Below are positions 47,501-56,560 of a stretch of DNA of 64,000 nucleotides, one piece after another. The DNA comes from Stakelama pacifica. GTDB taxonomy: Bacteria > Pseudomonadota > Alphaproteobacteria > Sphingomonadales > Sphingomonadaceae. Within the stretch, counting starts at the first letter, position 1. Each line of letters starts with the position of its first letter. Under the pieces are notes generated by a model, which saw only the letters and a list, made by a program, of their open reading frames with translations, made no database searches and had not been told where the DNA came from. The stretch covers positions 62,001-126,000 of the forward strand of contig NZ_SNWD01000001.1 in assembly GCF_004361835.1 (NCBI RefSeq), written 5' to 3'. A program made the translations under genes and the position numbers.

Positions 47501-48042
47501 CGAAGCGCTGCTTCCGACCCGCTGGGGAACAGATCGACCAGTCCGCCGCGCACCGCGAATTCGCCTGCATCGTTGACCGTATCGACGCGGGTATAGCCAT
47601 TCGCGGCGAGCAGCGTGGAAATCCGGTCGAGCGAAATCCGCTCACCGGGCGCGAGCCGGGCGACCAGCTGGCGAATGCGAAAACGGGTGAGCGTGCGCTG
47701 CGTCGCTGCATTGACCGTGGTGAGGATCAGCCGCGGCTTTTTCGCGGGCTGTTGCAGCGCGTGGAGCGCCGCGAGCCGTTCGGCCATAACGCGCAGCGTG
47801 GGGCTTGCCCGGTCATAGGGCAGACAGTCCCATGCGGGGAAGCTGATAACCTCCAGCTCGGCGGCGAAATAGGGCGCGGTCGAAGCCATCGCCCGCATCG
47901 CATTTTCGTCCGGCGCGATGAACACCGCGCCGCCTTTGCTCCCGCGCGCCAGATCGGCGAGCAGCGGGGGCAGAAAGCCGGTCGGAACGCCCGAGAGCGT
48001 GAGCGGGCGGGCGGCGGTGAGGACGGTTTTCAGATCGGGCAT
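44587..48042 (-). CDS. mfd: Transcription-repair coupling factor
   Basis: The 1151-residue ATP-dependent translocase removes RNA polymerase stalled at DNA lesions and recruits UvrA. The N-terminal UvrB-like domains are followed by the RNA-polymerase-interacting domain around SPGDLVVHSDHGIGRYEGLM. The helicase core has Walker A GDVGFGKTE (from residue 633) and VIVDEEQRFGVTHKERLKAL, with RGRVGRAKTRAYAYM motif VI. A TRCF C-terminal domain ends the protein. It lies downstream of sdhE with a repeat-containing 114-bp gap. Confidence 0.97.
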   Translation of the reverse strand: MPDLKTVLTAARPLTLSGVPTGFLPPLLADLARGSKGGAVFIAPDENAMRAMASTAPYFAAELEVISFPAWDCLPYDRASPTLRVMAERLAALHALQQPAKKPRLILTTVNAATQRTLTRFRIRQLVARLAPGERISLDRISTLLAANGYTRVDTVNDAGEFAVRGGLVDLFPSGSEAALRLDFFGDEIESVRTFDPADQRTTGRIDGFTLLPASETLLDEDSIKRFRARYREKFGATATGDPLYQAISEGRRLAGMEHWLPLFEEKMETLFDHLPDGAVVVRDANTPGAADARFEGIADYQANRVRAQSSDAGSYRPLGADQLYLLSAEWKAKLDEAPAHLTSPFHEPESDTVLDFGVDGPRDFAPERASGTNIYEAVAEHVATVRKQGKKPVLASYSPGARERLTGLLQDHGLTGIRPADGWQEALGAADKGVALIVLPLDHGFTAPDIALLTEQDMLGDRLVRRRKRKKSTDAFLNELATLSPGDLVVHSDHGIGRYEGLMSIPVGQSPHDCVALSYSGGDKLYVPVENLEVLSRYGSSEEGASLDKLGGEAWQRRKSKMKERIREIAGELIATAAKRALRPAEVAERDTGYPAFVDRFPYEETDDQDRAIDDALNDLAAGKPMDRLVVGDVGFGKTEVALRAAFVAAMAGMQVAVVCPTTLLARQHFNQFTARFEGFPIHIGRMSRLVTASEMKTTKERLASGDIDVIVGTHAVLAKSVEFKRLGLVIVDEEQRFGVTHKERLKALKNDVHMLTLTATPIPRTLQMAMSGLRELSVIQTPPVDRLAVRTYVMPWDPVVLREALLREHYRGGQSYFVTPRVADLPDIEQFLREEVPEVRYVVAHGQMSPAQVEERMSAFYDKKFEVLVSTTIVESGLDIPSANTLIVNRADKFGLAQLYQLRGRVGRAKTRAYAYMTTPPERMMTDAAEKRLKVLSDLESLGAGFQLASHDLDIRGAGNLLGDEQSGHIKEVGYELYQSMLEDAILDAKSGGLRDEAKQDFSPQITVDAAILIPEDYVPDLDLRMGLYRRLNEVEDRQGIEAFAAELIDRFGKLPEPTENLLKLIEAKLAAKKANIAKLDVGPKGALVTFFNDTFPNVEGLLAYVDRLEGTAKLRPDMKLVITRAWGDPKSRLNAALKLSRGLAKAAG

Positions 48043-48065
48043 GGCGTTACGCCTCGCAAACCCGC

Positions 48066-48092
48066 TGGTGCTGAGCCTGTCGAAGCACGGTC
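48066..48092. repeat. 27-bp repeat, inverted copy of the element at 32925-32951
   Basis: The reverse complement of this 27-bp stretch is identical to 32925-32951; its core reads TGCTTCGACAGGCTCAGCAC. It is in the gap between mfd and sdhE. The element belongs to the palindromic repeats spread through this genome. Confidence 0.85.
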
Positions 48093-48156
48093 TTTCTCTT
48101 TCTGGTCGGGAAGAAGGCAGTATGGCCCTTCGAAGGTCAGGGCGAACGGGGAGGAC

Positions 48157-48423
48157 TTATCTGGAAATCGGTACGAAATTCAGTTGCTTCATTTTCGCGA
48201 TAATCTCGCCGTCAAACTTTTTGGGGACCGGCTGGGTTCCCAATGCCCAGGCCATGATATCGACATCCTGCTCTTCCAGCATTTCCTCGAACAGCGCGAT
48301 CTGCTCATCGGTAAAAGCCAGATGGTGCGCGTCGAAAAAACCGCCGATCATCAGGTCGGCTTCCTTCGTGCCCCGATGCCATGCACGAAAACGCAGGCGT
48401 TTCAGGCGGGTTTCGCGGTCCAT
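48157..48423 (-). CDS. sdhE: FAD assembly factor for succinate dehydrogenase
   Basis: The 88-residue protein promotes covalent flavinylation of succinate dehydrogenase. The family RGxxE motif appears here as RGTKEADLMIGGFF, with upstream RLKRLRFRAWH and downstream WALGTQPVP. In many alphaproteobacteria sdhE sits between recG and mfd, exactly as here: it is divergent from recG and 114 bp upstream of mfd on the minus strand. Confidence 0.93.
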   Translation of the reverse strand: MDRETRLKRLRFRAWHRGTKEADLMIGGFFDAHHLAFTDEQIALFEEMLEEQDVDIMAWALGTQPVPKKFDGEIIAKMKQLNFVPISR

Positions 48424-48595
48424 AAGCGTCGCTTTCCAATAGCCAAAGGGCCGGCGGCGCGAGGATGCGCTGTCGGCGGAACGGTTCGGGAGAACAGATA
48501 GGGTGCGAGCGCGGAAAAGGCCAGTGGCGAGTGCGCACAGCCCGGAGCGAGCAGAGATGCTTTTCGCCGGGCCTTGCTTTGGCTAGGTCGTTTCC

Positions 48596-50659
48596 ATGCG
48601 TCCCGAACTGCTCAATCCGTTATTCGCCGAGGTCACGGCCCTGAAAGGGGTCGGGGCGCAGCTTGCCAAGCCGCTGGAAAAGCTGGGGCTGGCGCGCGTC
48701 GTGGACGTCGCCTTTCATTTGCCCACGGGATGGGTGGACCGGATGCCGCGCGACGAACTCGACATGGCCGATGCCGGGCGGGTGATCGCGATTACCCTGA
48801 CCGCGATCGATTACCGCACCAGCGGCGCGCGCCGGTCCCCGGTGCGGGTGCATGCGCAGGACGAGAAAGGCAATGTGGTCAGCCTCGTCTATTTCGGCGG
48901 CAATTCGGGATGGGTGAAGAAATTGCTGCCGCTCGGCGAAAAGCGCCGGGTGTCGGGCAAGCTCGAAACCTATGGGCAGGAATTGCAGATCGTGCATCCT
49001 GACTATGTCGTGCCGTTGGATGAGGCGGAAGATCATCCTACGCGTGAGGCGATCTATCCGCTGTCGGAAGGGATGACCTCGCGCCGCCTTGCCGGGCTGG
49101 CAGCGCAGGCGGTCGAGCGTGCGCCCACACTTCCCGAATGGATCGAGCCGGGGCTGAAGGCGAAACATGGCTGGCCCGACTGGCGCGACGCACTGGCGCG
49201 AATCCATGCCGATCCGGCCGATGCCAAAGCGCGAGAGCGGCTCGCTTATGACGAGATTTTTGCGACCCAGCTTGCCCTGTTGCTGGTGCGCGGCGCGGCG
49301 CGGGCGAAGCGGGGGCGTCCGCTGACCGGCGACGGGCGGCTACGCGACATGCTGAAACTGCCTTATTCGCCCACCGGTGCGCAGGCGCGGACGATAAGCG
49401 AGATTGAGGGCGATCTGGCCCAAAGCCGCCCGATGCTCCGCCTGCTGCAGGGCGATGTCGGGTCGGGCAAGACGCTCGTCGCGCTGATGTCGCTGCTGAT
49501 GGCAGTGGAGGCAGGTGCGCAGGGCGCGTTTCTTGCTCCCACAGAAATCCTTGCGCGGCAGCATTATGAGACGCTGCGCAAGCTGCTTGCCGGGCTGCCG
49601 ATCGAAATCGCGATCCTGACCGGGCGCGACAAGGGCAAGGCGCGCGAGGCGACGCTGATGGGGGTGGCCGACGGGTCGATCCATATTCTGGTCGGCACCC
49701 ATGCGATTTTTCAGGAAGGGGTGCGCTATCACGATCTCGGCCTTGCCGTGGTCGATGAACAGCATCGTTTCGGCGTCGCGCAGCGGATGATGCTGCAGGC
49801 GAAGGCCGAGCGCCCGCCGCACCTGTTGGTGATGACCGCGACGCCGATCCCGCGCACCCTGACACTCGCGCAGTATGGAGAGATGGATACCAGCCGCCTC
49901 GACGAAATGCCCCCCGGTCGTGAGCCGATCGAAACGCGGGTGGTGTCGGAGGAGCGGCTCGACGCGGTGGTCGACGGGCTTGCCCGGCATTTGTCGAACG
50001 GCGGTCAGGCCTATTGGGTCTGCCCGCTGGTCGAGGAGAGCGAGAAGAGCGATCAGGCGGCGGCAGAGGCGCGGGCGGAGGCACTGCGTCAGCGTTTCGG
50101 CGAGCGCGTCGGGCTGGTTCATGGCCGGATGAAGGGACCGGCCAAGGATGCAGTGATGGAGGCGTTTCAGAGCGGCAAAACCGGCGTGCTGGTCGCCACC
50201 ACGGTGATCGAGGTCGGGGTGGATGTGCCCAACGCAACGCTGATCGTGATCGAAGGCGCCGACCGGTTCGGGCTGGCCCAGTTGCATCAGCTTCGCGGGC
50301 GGGTAGGGCGCGGCGGCGGGCATTCGATCTGCCTGCTGCTGCGCGGGCAGCATCTCAGCGAAACCTCGCGCGCGCGGCTTGCGCTGATGCGCGAGACCAA
50401 TGACGGTTTCCGTATTGCTGAAGAGGATTTGCGGTTGCGCGGCGCTGGCGAATTGCTCGGTACGCGGCAATCGGGGGAGATGCAGTTCCGCCTCGCCACG
50501 CCGGAAAGCCTAGGCGCGCTGCTTCCGGCTGCGAACGGCGATGCGCGGTTGCTGATGGACCGCGACGGCGGGCTGGAGGGCGATCGGGGGCAGGCGGCGC
50601 GGCTGGCGCTCTATCTGTTCGAACGCGACGCGGCGGTCGGCTTGTTGCGATCGGGATAG
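48596..50659 (+). CDS. recG: ATP-dependent DNA helicase RecG
   Basis: The 687-residue helicase remodels stalled forks and Holliday junctions. The wedge/OB domain is at residues about 50-150. Walker A is GDVGSGKT at 286-293. The DEQH motif is VVDEQHRFGVAQRM, and TATPIPRTLTLAQYGEMDTS (motif III) and QLRGRVGRGG (motif VI) follow. A C-terminal ATYGELLGTRQSG-like segment (RGAGELLGTRQSGEM) is diagnostic. It is divergent from sdhE and convergent with the PilZ gene, with 15 bp between stops. Confidence 0.97.
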   Translation: MRPELLNPLFAEVTALKGVGAQLAKPLEKLGLARVVDVAFHLPTGWVDRMPRDELDMADAGRVIAITLTAIDYRTSGARRSPVRVHAQDEKGNVVSLVYFGGNSGWVKKLLPLGEKRRVSGKLETYGQELQIVHPDYVVPLDEAEDHPTREAIYPLSEGMTSRRLAGLAAQAVERAPTLPEWIEPGLKAKHGWPDWRDALARIHADPADAKARERLAYDEIFATQLALLLVRGAARAKRGRPLTGDGRLRDMLKLPYSPTGAQARTISEIEGDLAQSRPMLRLLQGDVGSGKTLVALMSLLMAVEAGAQGAFLAPTEILARQHYETLRKLLAGLPIEIAILTGRDKGKAREATLMGVADGSIHILVGTHAIFQEGVRYHDLGLAVVDEQHRFGVAQRMMLQAKAERPPHLLVMTATPIPRTLTLAQYGEMDTSRLDEMPPGREPIETRVVSEERLDAVVDGLARHLSNGGQAYWVCPLVEESEKSDQAAAEARAEALRQRFGERVGLVHGRMKGPAKDAVMEAFQSGKTGVLVATTVIEVGVDVPNATLIVIEGADRFGLAQLHQLRGRVGRGGGHSICLLLRGQHLSETSRARLALMRETNDGFRIAEEDLRLRGAGELLGTRQSGEMQFRLATPESLGALLPAANGDARLLMDRDGGLEGDRGQAARLALYLFERDAAVGLLRSG

Positions 50660-50674
50660 CGCCGGACAGGGCGG

Positions 50675-50995
50675 CTATCGGATACGCATCACGGTCAGCA
50701 CGGCCTCGAAATCCCGAGGCGCAAATTCGGTGTCGAACCGACAGCCGATCCGCCCGTCCAGCGACCATTTGATCCGTGCCGAAACCGTCCCTGCGACCGG
50801 AAGGTCGATCCCGATGCATTCGCCGGGCGCGATATCCCGATCGCATCGCGCCATCAGGCCGCCCGGCGAAATATTGATTATGCGCAGCGCCAGCTCCGTA
50901 CCTTTGGGAAGCACCGCCCTTGCGCGATGATCGACCATATCGCGGACTGCATAACGACGGTCGTAAACGCTGTCCTTCGCGTCGCCTTCGGTCAC
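50675..50995 (-). CDS. PilZ domain protein (c-di-GMP receptor candidate)
   Basis: The 106-residue protein is essentially one PilZ domain. The c-di-GMP-binding RxxxR occurs as RRYAVR near residues 13-18, and the second motif as NISPGGLMA at about 47-55. Both are intact, so c-di-GMP binding is expected. No effector domain is attached, so it likely works by binding another protein. It follows tyrS on the same strand of the region, 36 bp upstream of the tyrS stop, as a separate unit. Confidence 0.88.
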   Translation of the reverse strand: MTEGDAKDSVYDRRYAVRDMVDHRARAVLPKGTELALRIINISPGGLMARCDRDIAPGECIGIDLPVAGTVSARIKWSLDGRIGCRFDTEFAPRDFEAVLTVMRIR

Positions 50996-51031
50996 CTTAT
51001 CTCCTTTTCGAACCGGATCGGTCGGGGGCGC

Positions 51032-52258
51032 TTATGCCGGGTTGAGCAGGCCGTGATTCTTTTTACCCGCCGACACTTTCAGGCTTTCGCCGCCAATCGC
51101 GATCATATGCGCTTCGTCGGAAATTTTCTCGCCCGCAACGCGCGCGCCGCCGCCCTTGATCAGCCGCTTCGCCTCGCCCTTGGACGCGCAGAGGCCGAGG
51201 CCGACCAGCGCGTCGAGAATATTGATCTCGCCCGATACGTTCATGCTCGGCAAGGCATCGCCCGCGCTCCCCTCTTCAAAGGTCTTGCGCGCGGTTTCGG
51301 CGGCTTCGCGCGCCGCATCCTCGCCGCGGCACATCGCGGTGGCGGCATCGGCGAGTATCTTCTTCGCTTCGTTGATTTCGGCGCCCTGCAGCGCTTCGAG
51401 CCGGGTGATTTCGTCGAGCGGCAGATCCGTGAACAGGCGCAGGAACCGCCCGACATCGCGGTCGTCGGTGTTCCGCCAGAATTGCCAATACTCATAAGCA
51501 GGAAGCTGATCTTCGTTCAGCCAGACCGCGCCCGCCATGGTCTTGCCCATCTTGCCGCCGTCGGCCGTGGTGATCAGCGGCGTGGTGACGCCATAGACTT
51601 CGGTCCCGTCGACCCGGCGCGACAATTCGATGCCGTTGACGATATTGCCCCATTGATCCGATCCGCCCATCTGCAACCGGCACGCCGCGCGGCGCGACAA
51701 TTCCAGAAAGTCATAGGCCTGAAGGATCATGTAATTGAATTCGAGGAAGCTGAGCGACTGTTCGCGGTCGAGGCGCAGCTTCACCGAATCGAAACTCAGC
51801 ATCCGGTTGACCGAGAAATGCTGGCCAATGTCGCGCAGGAACGGGATATATTCGAGCCGGTCGAGCCATTCGGCATTGTCGAGCATCACTGCATCGCTCG
51901 GACCGTCGCCAAAGGTCAGAAAGCGTTCGAAGACGCGTTTGATCGACGCGACATTCCCGGCAATGACGTCGTCGGTCATCAGCTTGCGCGCTTCGTCCTT
52001 GAAGCTCGGATCGCCGATCTTGCCGGTCCCTCCGCCCATCAGCACGATGGGCTTATGCCCCGCCTGTTGCAGGCGGCGCAGCAGCATGATCTGGACGAGG
52101 CTGCCGACATGGAGCGAAGGCGCGGTCGGATCGAACCCGATATAACCCGGCACCACCTGTTTCGCAGCAAGGCGGTCCAGCCCGGCGGCATCGGTGAGCT
52201 GATGGATATAGCCCCGGGAATCGAGCAGGCGGAGGAGGTCGGATCTGTATTCGGTCAT
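51032..52258 (-). CDS. tyrS: Tyrosyl-tRNA synthetase
   Basis: The 408-residue class I synthetase has the HIGH-like motif LHVGSLVQ near residue 50, the Tyr-binding region [15 protein letters not shown], and a KMSKS variant ([13 protein letters not shown]). A C-terminal S4 RNA-binding domain (about residues 345-408) follows. I chose MTEYRSD at 52258; an upstream start would translate repeat DNA. It is divergent from the DOMON-like gene. Confidence 0.96.
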   Translation of the reverse strand: MTEYRSDLLRLLDSRGYIHQLTDAAGLDRLAAKQVVPGYIGFDPTAPSLHVGSLVQIMLLRRLQQAGHKPIVLMGGGTGKIGDPSFKDEARKLMTDDVIAGNVASIKRVFERFLTFGDGPSDAVMLDNAEWLDRLEYIPFLRDIGQHFSVNRMLSFDSVKLRLDREQSLSFLEFNYMILQAYDFLELSRRAACRLQMGGSDQWGNIVNGIELSRRVDGTEVYGVTTPLITTADGGKMGKTMAGAVWLNEDQLPAYEYWQFWRNTDDRDVGRFLRLFTDLPLDEITRLEALQGAEINEAKKILADAATAMCRGEDAAREAAETARKTFEEGSAGDALPSMNVSGEINILDALVGLGLCASKGEAKRLIKGGGARVAGEKISDEAHMIAIGGESLKVSAGKKNHGLLNPA

Positions 52259-52342
52259 GATGAAGTGCCGAATAATCGCTGTCCGCGATATTTGCACCCC
52301 TGTTTGCGCGTGATGGTGGCGAGGGTTGCTTTTTATCAAACA

Positions 52343-52436
52343 GGAAGGACGGCACTTCGACGAGCTCAGTGTCAACAGGTGTGGCAAGGTGCCGTTTTTT
52401 CCCGCTGGGCCTGAGCTTGTCGAAGGCCCGTCCTTT
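52343..52436. repeat. Inverted repeat pair between tyrS and the DOMON-like gene
   Basis: AGGAAGGACGGCACTTCGAC on the left and TTGTCGAAGGCCCGTCCTTT on the right form imperfect inverted arms, and GAGCTCAG / CTGAGCTT extend them. The loop contains TGTCAACAGGTG. The core (CTTCGACGAGCTCAG) resembles the CTTCGACAGGCTCAG repeat found at 32925 and 48066. It fills the divergent promoter region. Confidence 0.65.
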
Positions 52437-52452
52437 CTTCTACGCCGTAAAC

Positions 52453-53013
52453 ATGCAGTTAGCTCTTTCCTGTCATCCCGATACGCCGCAAAGCGCGCTG
52501 TCCGGCATCACTGTCACCATCAGCCCGCGCCGGGGCGCATGCCTCAGCCTGTCGTTCCGCGCGCGCGGCGAGGTGGATGCGATATGCTGGCCCGGCACGG
52601 AGCCGCGGGGCGAGGGGCCATGGACGCGCGCGGACGAACTGTGGCGGCACAGCTGTTTCGAAGCCTTTATCGCACGTGCCGACGCGCCGGGTTATCGCGA
52701 GATCAACCTCGCCATGTCGGACAAATGGGCGGGCTATCGCTTCTCCGGATATCGCGCGGACACGGCGCGTGCCGACGACGTCGCGCTGCTTGCCGGAAAA
52801 TGGCGGCGATTGCCGGAGCGCGCCGAGTTGCACGCTTTGATCGAACTGCCGCCCGAATATCGCCGCTCCGATCTGATGGTCGGCCTGTCTGCGGTGATTG
52901 AAGCGAAAGACGGGGCCAAATCCTATTGGGCGCTTCGCCATCCCGCGGGTTCACCCGATTTTCATCATGCCGATTGCTTTGCGGCGCGGATCGCGGCACC
53001 TGAAGCGGCATGA
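52453..53013 (+). CDS. DOMON-like domain protein
   Basis: The 186-residue protein resembles sphingomonad proteins annotated as DOMON-like: an extended beta fold with [22 protein letters not shown] motif (here [20 protein letters not shown]) near residues 78-97 and a C-terminal [20 protein letters not shown]. There is no signal peptide, so a cytosolic role is likely. It overlaps the NamZ-like gene by 4 bp. I chose the ATG at 52453, since longer starts translate a repeat. Ligand and function are unknown. Confidence 0.8.
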   Translation: MQLALSCHPDTPQSALSGITVTISPRRGACLSLSFRARGEVDAICWPGTEPRGEGPWTRADELWRHSCFEAFIARADAPGYREINLAMSDKWAGYRFSGYRADTARADDVALLAGKWRRLPERAELHALIELPPEYRRSDLMVGLSAVIEAKDGAKSYWALRHPAGSPDFHHADCFAARIAAPEAA

Positions 53014-54206
53014 AATTCGGTATCGATCGCCTGCTCGAAGACGCTGCCTTACGCAAACCGCTGGAGGGCCAGCGAGTCGCGCTGCTTGCGCATCCTGCAT
53101 CGCTGACGGCGGACCTCACCCATTCGCTCGACGCGCTGGTCGCATGCGGCGTGAACATCAGCGCGGTGTTCGGGCCGCAGCATGGGGTTCGCGGCGACCT
53201 TCAGGACAATATGATGGAATCGCCCGATTTCGCCGATCCGGTGTACGGCGTTCCGGTGTTCAGCCTGTATGGCGAAGTGCGCCGCCCGACCGCGCAGTCG
53301 ATGCAGAGTTTCGATACGATCCTCATCGATCTTCAGGATCTGGGATGCCGGATCTACACCTATGTGACGACGCTGCTCTACATGCTCGAAGCGGCGGCAG
53401 AGCATGGCAAGAGCGTGTGGGTGCTCGACCGGCCCAACCCCGCCGGGCGCCCGGTCGAGGGGCTGACGCTGCTCCCCGGCTGGGAGAGTTTCGTCGGCGC
53501 GGGGCCGATGCCGATGAGGCACGGGCTCACATTGGGCGAAATGGGGCATTGGTTCATCGATCATTTCGGCCTCAACCTCGATTATCGCGTGGTCGAAATG
53601 GCGGGCTGGCAACCCGAGGCCGCGCCGGGCTTCGGCTGGCCGGCTGACCGGCCCTGGATCAATCCAAGCCCGAATGCAGCGAACGTCAATATGGCGCGTG
53701 CCTATGCCGGAACGGTGATGCTGGAGGGGACGACCTTATCGGAAGGGCGGGGCACCACCCGGCCGCTCGAAGCGTTCGGCGCCCCCGATATCGATGCCCG
53801 CGCCGTCATTGCCGAGATGCACGCAATCGCACCCGAATGGCTGACCGGCTGCACCTTGCGCGATTTCTGGTTTCAACCGACCTTTCACAAGCATGTCGGG
53901 CAGCTTTGTTCGGGCGTGTTCATTCATGCCGAAGGGCCGGGCTATGACCATCAGACCTTTCGTCCCTGGCGGTTGCAGGCGGCGGCGTTCCGGGCAGTGC
54001 GCAACCTGTACTCCGATTATCCGCTCTGGCGCGACTTCGCCTATGAATATGAATTCGACAAGCTCGCGATCGATGTCATCAATGGCGGCCCGGCGCTTCG
54101 CCAATGGGTCGACGATCCCCTGAGCGCTGCGGGCGATCTCGACAATCTGGCGAAAGCCGATGAAATGGCGTGGAAAGAAATCCGGCTTGCCCATATGCGC
54201 TATTGA
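53010..54206 (+). CDS. DUF1343 / NamZ-like exo-beta-N-acetylmuramidase
   Basis: The 398-residue protein matches DUF1343, which includes NamZ, an exo-acting N-acetylmuramidase of peptidoglycan recycling. Conserved stretches are VALLAHPASLTADLTHSLDA, FGPQHGVRGDLQDNMMESPD, LIDLQDLGCRIYTYVTTLLY and DRPNPAGRPVEG. There is no signal peptide, so it probably acts in the cytosol on recycled muropeptide sugars. Its start overlaps the DOMON-like gene by 4 bp, implying coupled translation. Confidence 0.88.
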   Translation: MKFGIDRLLEDAALRKPLEGQRVALLAHPASLTADLTHSLDALVACGVNISAVFGPQHGVRGDLQDNMMESPDFADPVYGVPVFSLYGEVRRPTAQSMQSFDTILIDLQDLGCRIYTYVTTLLYMLEAAAEHGKSVWVLDRPNPAGRPVEGLTLLPGWESFVGAGPMPMRHGLTLGEMGHWFIDHFGLNLDYRVVEMAGWQPEAAPGFGWPADRPWINPSPNAANVNMARAYAGTVMLEGTTLSEGRGTTRPLEAFGAPDIDARAVIAEMHAIAPEWLTGCTLRDFWFQPTFHKHVGQLCSGVFIHAEGPGYDHQTFRPWRLQAAAFRAVRNLYSDYPLWRDFAYEYEFDKLAIDVINGGPALRQWVDDPLSAAGDLDNLAKADEMAWKEIRLAHMRY

Positions 54207-54237
54207 GCGTCGGCCCGTGAGGCCGTAAGCGCCGAAA

Positions 54238-55413
54238 ATGCTTACAGGGCTGATTTTCGCCACCGAGGACGCGGAGGACCGTTCGGACACGCTGGCGGCC
54301 ACATTGCCGTTCGGCGGAATGACTCTGCTCGAATATCAGGCACGCCTGCTGATCGCGGCGGGCGCCGGGCATATCCTCGTCGCGGTGGGACGGGTCACGC
54401 CCTCGCTGCTGGGCGCGGTGAGCCGCATTTCGAAGCGCGACATCCCGGTCGATATCGTTCGTTCGGCAGAGGAAGCTGCGGCGAAGGCGCATCCTTTGAG
54501 CAATGTGCTGGTCGTCGCCGACGGGCTGGTCAGCACCGATGTGGCGGTGCTCGCCATGGCGGATCAGGTGCCCGACTCGCTGCTCGTCACCCGGGACGAC
54601 CATGTCTCTGCGGCGGTCGAGCGGATCGATGCGGAGCGCTGCTGGGCGGGCATGGCGCTGATCGGTGCCGACCGGCTTGCCGAACTCGCCGCGATGCCGC
54701 GCGAATATGATTTTCAATCGACGCTGCTCCGCCTGTGCGTTCAAGATGGCGCACGTCCGCTGGCGCTGCCCATGTCGGCGATCCGGGCAGGGCACGGCGT
54801 TGAGCGCAGCGCCGATGCGCTGGCCGGGCGCAGCAATGCCGTGCTGGCGGCGCTCGCCAATCAGCGGATCGGCTGGGCCGACCGCTATATCTTCACGCCG
54901 GTCACCCGGTTCGTCCTGCCCTGGCTGGTGCGAAAGAGCGTTCCCGACTGGTCGGTGCTGCTGTCGGGGATCGTTTCGGGGCTGCTCGCGCTTGGTCTGT
55001 TCGGCTATGGCCTGCCCGGCTGGGGTGCGGGCGCTGCGCTTATCAGCACCGCCTGTTTCTCGACCGGCGCATTGCTCAGCTGGCTGCGCGGCGATGACCG
55101 GCGCGCGCGCTGGCAGGAAGGGGCGATTATCGGGCTTGCTGCGCTTGCCCTGACCATGGCCGCAGGCGTGACGGTTCTGGAAGGGGCGGGCTGGCCGGTC
55201 CTTGCTCTGGCGCTCGGCGCGATCGCGGTGGCGGCAATCGCGCAGCGCATGCCGGTGCGCAGGCGTGCATGGTACGGCAATGCCGCCTCGTACCTGCTGT
55301 TGTTCTTTCCCTTTGCGCTGTTCGGGGCAATCGCTCCGGGCGTCGCGGCCGTACTCGGCTACGCACTCGCGACGCTGGCGGCGGCGGTGGAAAACCTGCG
55401 CAAGGGCGCTTAA
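54238..55413 (+). CDS. Nucleotidyltransferase-like / CDP-alcohol phosphotransferase-like fusion, degenerate
   Basis: The 391-residue protein has a soluble N-terminal half and a C-terminal half of five or six membrane helices (from about residue 240). The order matches bifunctional inositol-phosphate cytidylyltransferase/CDP-inositol phosphotransferases (DIPPS). The N-terminus keeps LPFGGMTLLEYQARLL, similar to sugar nucleotidyltransferases, but lacks the G-x-G-x-R loop. The membrane half lacks the D-G-x2-A-R-x8-G-x3-D-x3-D motif of CDP-alcohol phosphotransferases. It is thus probably non-catalytic in both halves. It leads a close gene set with DUF2336 and a PAS kinase. Confidence 0.65.
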   Translation: MLTGLIFATEDAEDRSDTLAATLPFGGMTLLEYQARLLIAAGAGHILVAVGRVTPSLLGAVSRISKRDIPVDIVRSAEEAAAKAHPLSNVLVVADGLVSTDVAVLAMADQVPDSLLVTRDDHVSAAVERIDAERCWAGMALIGADRLAELAAMPREYDFQSTLLRLCVQDGARPLALPMSAIRAGHGVERSADALAGRSNAVLAALANQRIGWADRYIFTPVTRFVLPWLVRKSVPDWSVLLSGIVSGLLALGLFGYGLPGWGAGAALISTACFSTGALLSWLRGDDRRARWQEGAIIGLAALALTMAAGVTVLEGAGWPVLALALGAIAVAAIAQRMPVRRRAWYGNAASYLLLFFPFALFGAIAPGVAAVLGYALATLAAAVENLRKGA

Positions 55414-55447
55414 TCCAAGTTTAACCGCGGTTGCATATGCTCGCCGT

Positions 55448-56560
55448 ATGTCAGCGACCCATGATGATAGCAATAACGAGCACCCCGATACGGGCTCCGA
55501 TCTGATCGCAATCGCGATCGCATCCGACCTGCGCGACCGCGCTCGCGCGGCGGACAGGATTGCTGATCTCATGCTTGATGACCTGCATCGGCTCGACGAT
55601 CGCGCGCGCTTTTCGGTTCGCAGCCGGATCGACGCGATCATCACCGCATTGCAGTCCGATCTTCGCCGCCATGCGGTGCGCGCCCTTTCGGCGGGGGGCG
55701 ATGCGGAGCTGGCGGAACGTATGAACAAGGCGCCGGACCTCGCCGGGCGGCTTCGCAGGAGCCGCGCGCTGCGCAACAGCGGATTGCTGGAGGACGTTCT
55801 TGACTGCACCCGGCTTGACCTTCTGGCGGCGAAACTGCCCCCTCAGGCGCTGACGCATCCTGAGGATGTCGGTCTCACCGCGCGGCTCGCCCGGTCGGAC
55901 GATCATTCGGTGGCGGCGTGCGCCGTGGCGATGCTGGCATCGGAGGGCAGGCGGCGAGCCTCGCTCGACAAGGACCGGTTGAGCGGCAGCGACCTTCGCG
56001 GCGAGCAATATCGTTCGCTGGTCTGGCTGATCGCGGCTGCGCTGCGTCGTTCGGCGGGTATCGTCCCGGATCGCAGGATGATGGCGCTCGACCGGGCACT
56101 GATCGACGCAGCGCGGCGTTCGCTCGCTGCCTATGATGAGGGCGAGCGGCTCGAAGCATCCGCGATGCGGCTTGCCCGGGTGATCGATTTCGGCGCGGAC
56201 GATCTTGCACCCCTGCTCGAAGCAGCGCTGGGCGAGCGGCGAATCGTGCTGTTCACGGCGCTGTTCGCGCATGGGCTGGGCGTCGGATATGAAACCGTTC
56301 GCGAACTGCTTCTGGCGGATCGTCCCGAACGATTCTGGATCGCACTGCGGGCGCTTGGCCTCCCCCGCGATGCGCTGACGCGGATCGCGAGCGCGGTCGG
56401 TGAGGCAAAGGGCGGCAACGAAGTCGAAGCGCTTGCCGACCGCATTGATGACGTCAATGGTCTGGACCGCGAACGGGCAATGAGTCTATTCCTCCCTGCC
56501 CAGCTCGACGATCAATATCGGGCTGCGCTGACCATAATGAAGGAAGAATGGCCCGAATGA
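55448..56560 (+). CDS. DUF2336 protein, helical repeats
   Basis: The 370-residue protein is almost entirely helical, with HEAT-like segments such as RIADLMLDDLHRLDDRARFS and RSLVWLIAAALRRSAGIVPD, typical of DUF2336. No enzyme motif or signal peptide is seen. It lies 34 bp after the degenerate fusion gene and its stop overlaps the start of the PAS kinase gene as ATGA, so the two products are likely made together and may interact. Confidence 0.82.
   Translation: MSATHDDSNNEHPDTGSDLIAIAIASDLRDRARAADRIADLMLDDLHRLDDRARFSVRSRIDAIITALQSDLRRHAVRALSAGGDAELAERMNKAPDLAGRLRRSRALRNSGLLEDVLDCTRLDLLAAKLPPQALTHPEDVGLTARLARSDDHSVAACAVAMLASEGRRRASLDKDRLSGSDLRGEQYRSLVWLIAAALRRSAGIVPDRRMMALDRALIDAARRSLAAYDEGERLEASAMRLARVIDFGADDLAPLLEAALGERRIVLFTALFAHGLGVGYETVRELLLADRPERFWIALRALGLPRDALTRIASAVGEAKGGNEVEALADRIDDVNGLDRERAMSLFLPAQLDDQYRAALTIMKEEWPE

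Noticed and set aside
45130..48501. Open frame of over 1100 codons on the plus strand across mfd
   Set aside because: It is antisense to mfd, Arg/His/Gln-rich with no known domain, and arises from the high-GC codon pattern of the real gene.
54079..55809. Open frame of 576 codons on the minus strand over 54-56 kb
   Set aside because: The plus strand carries coupled genes with membrane and helical patterns; the minus frame is Arg/Ala/Ser-rich shadow sequence.
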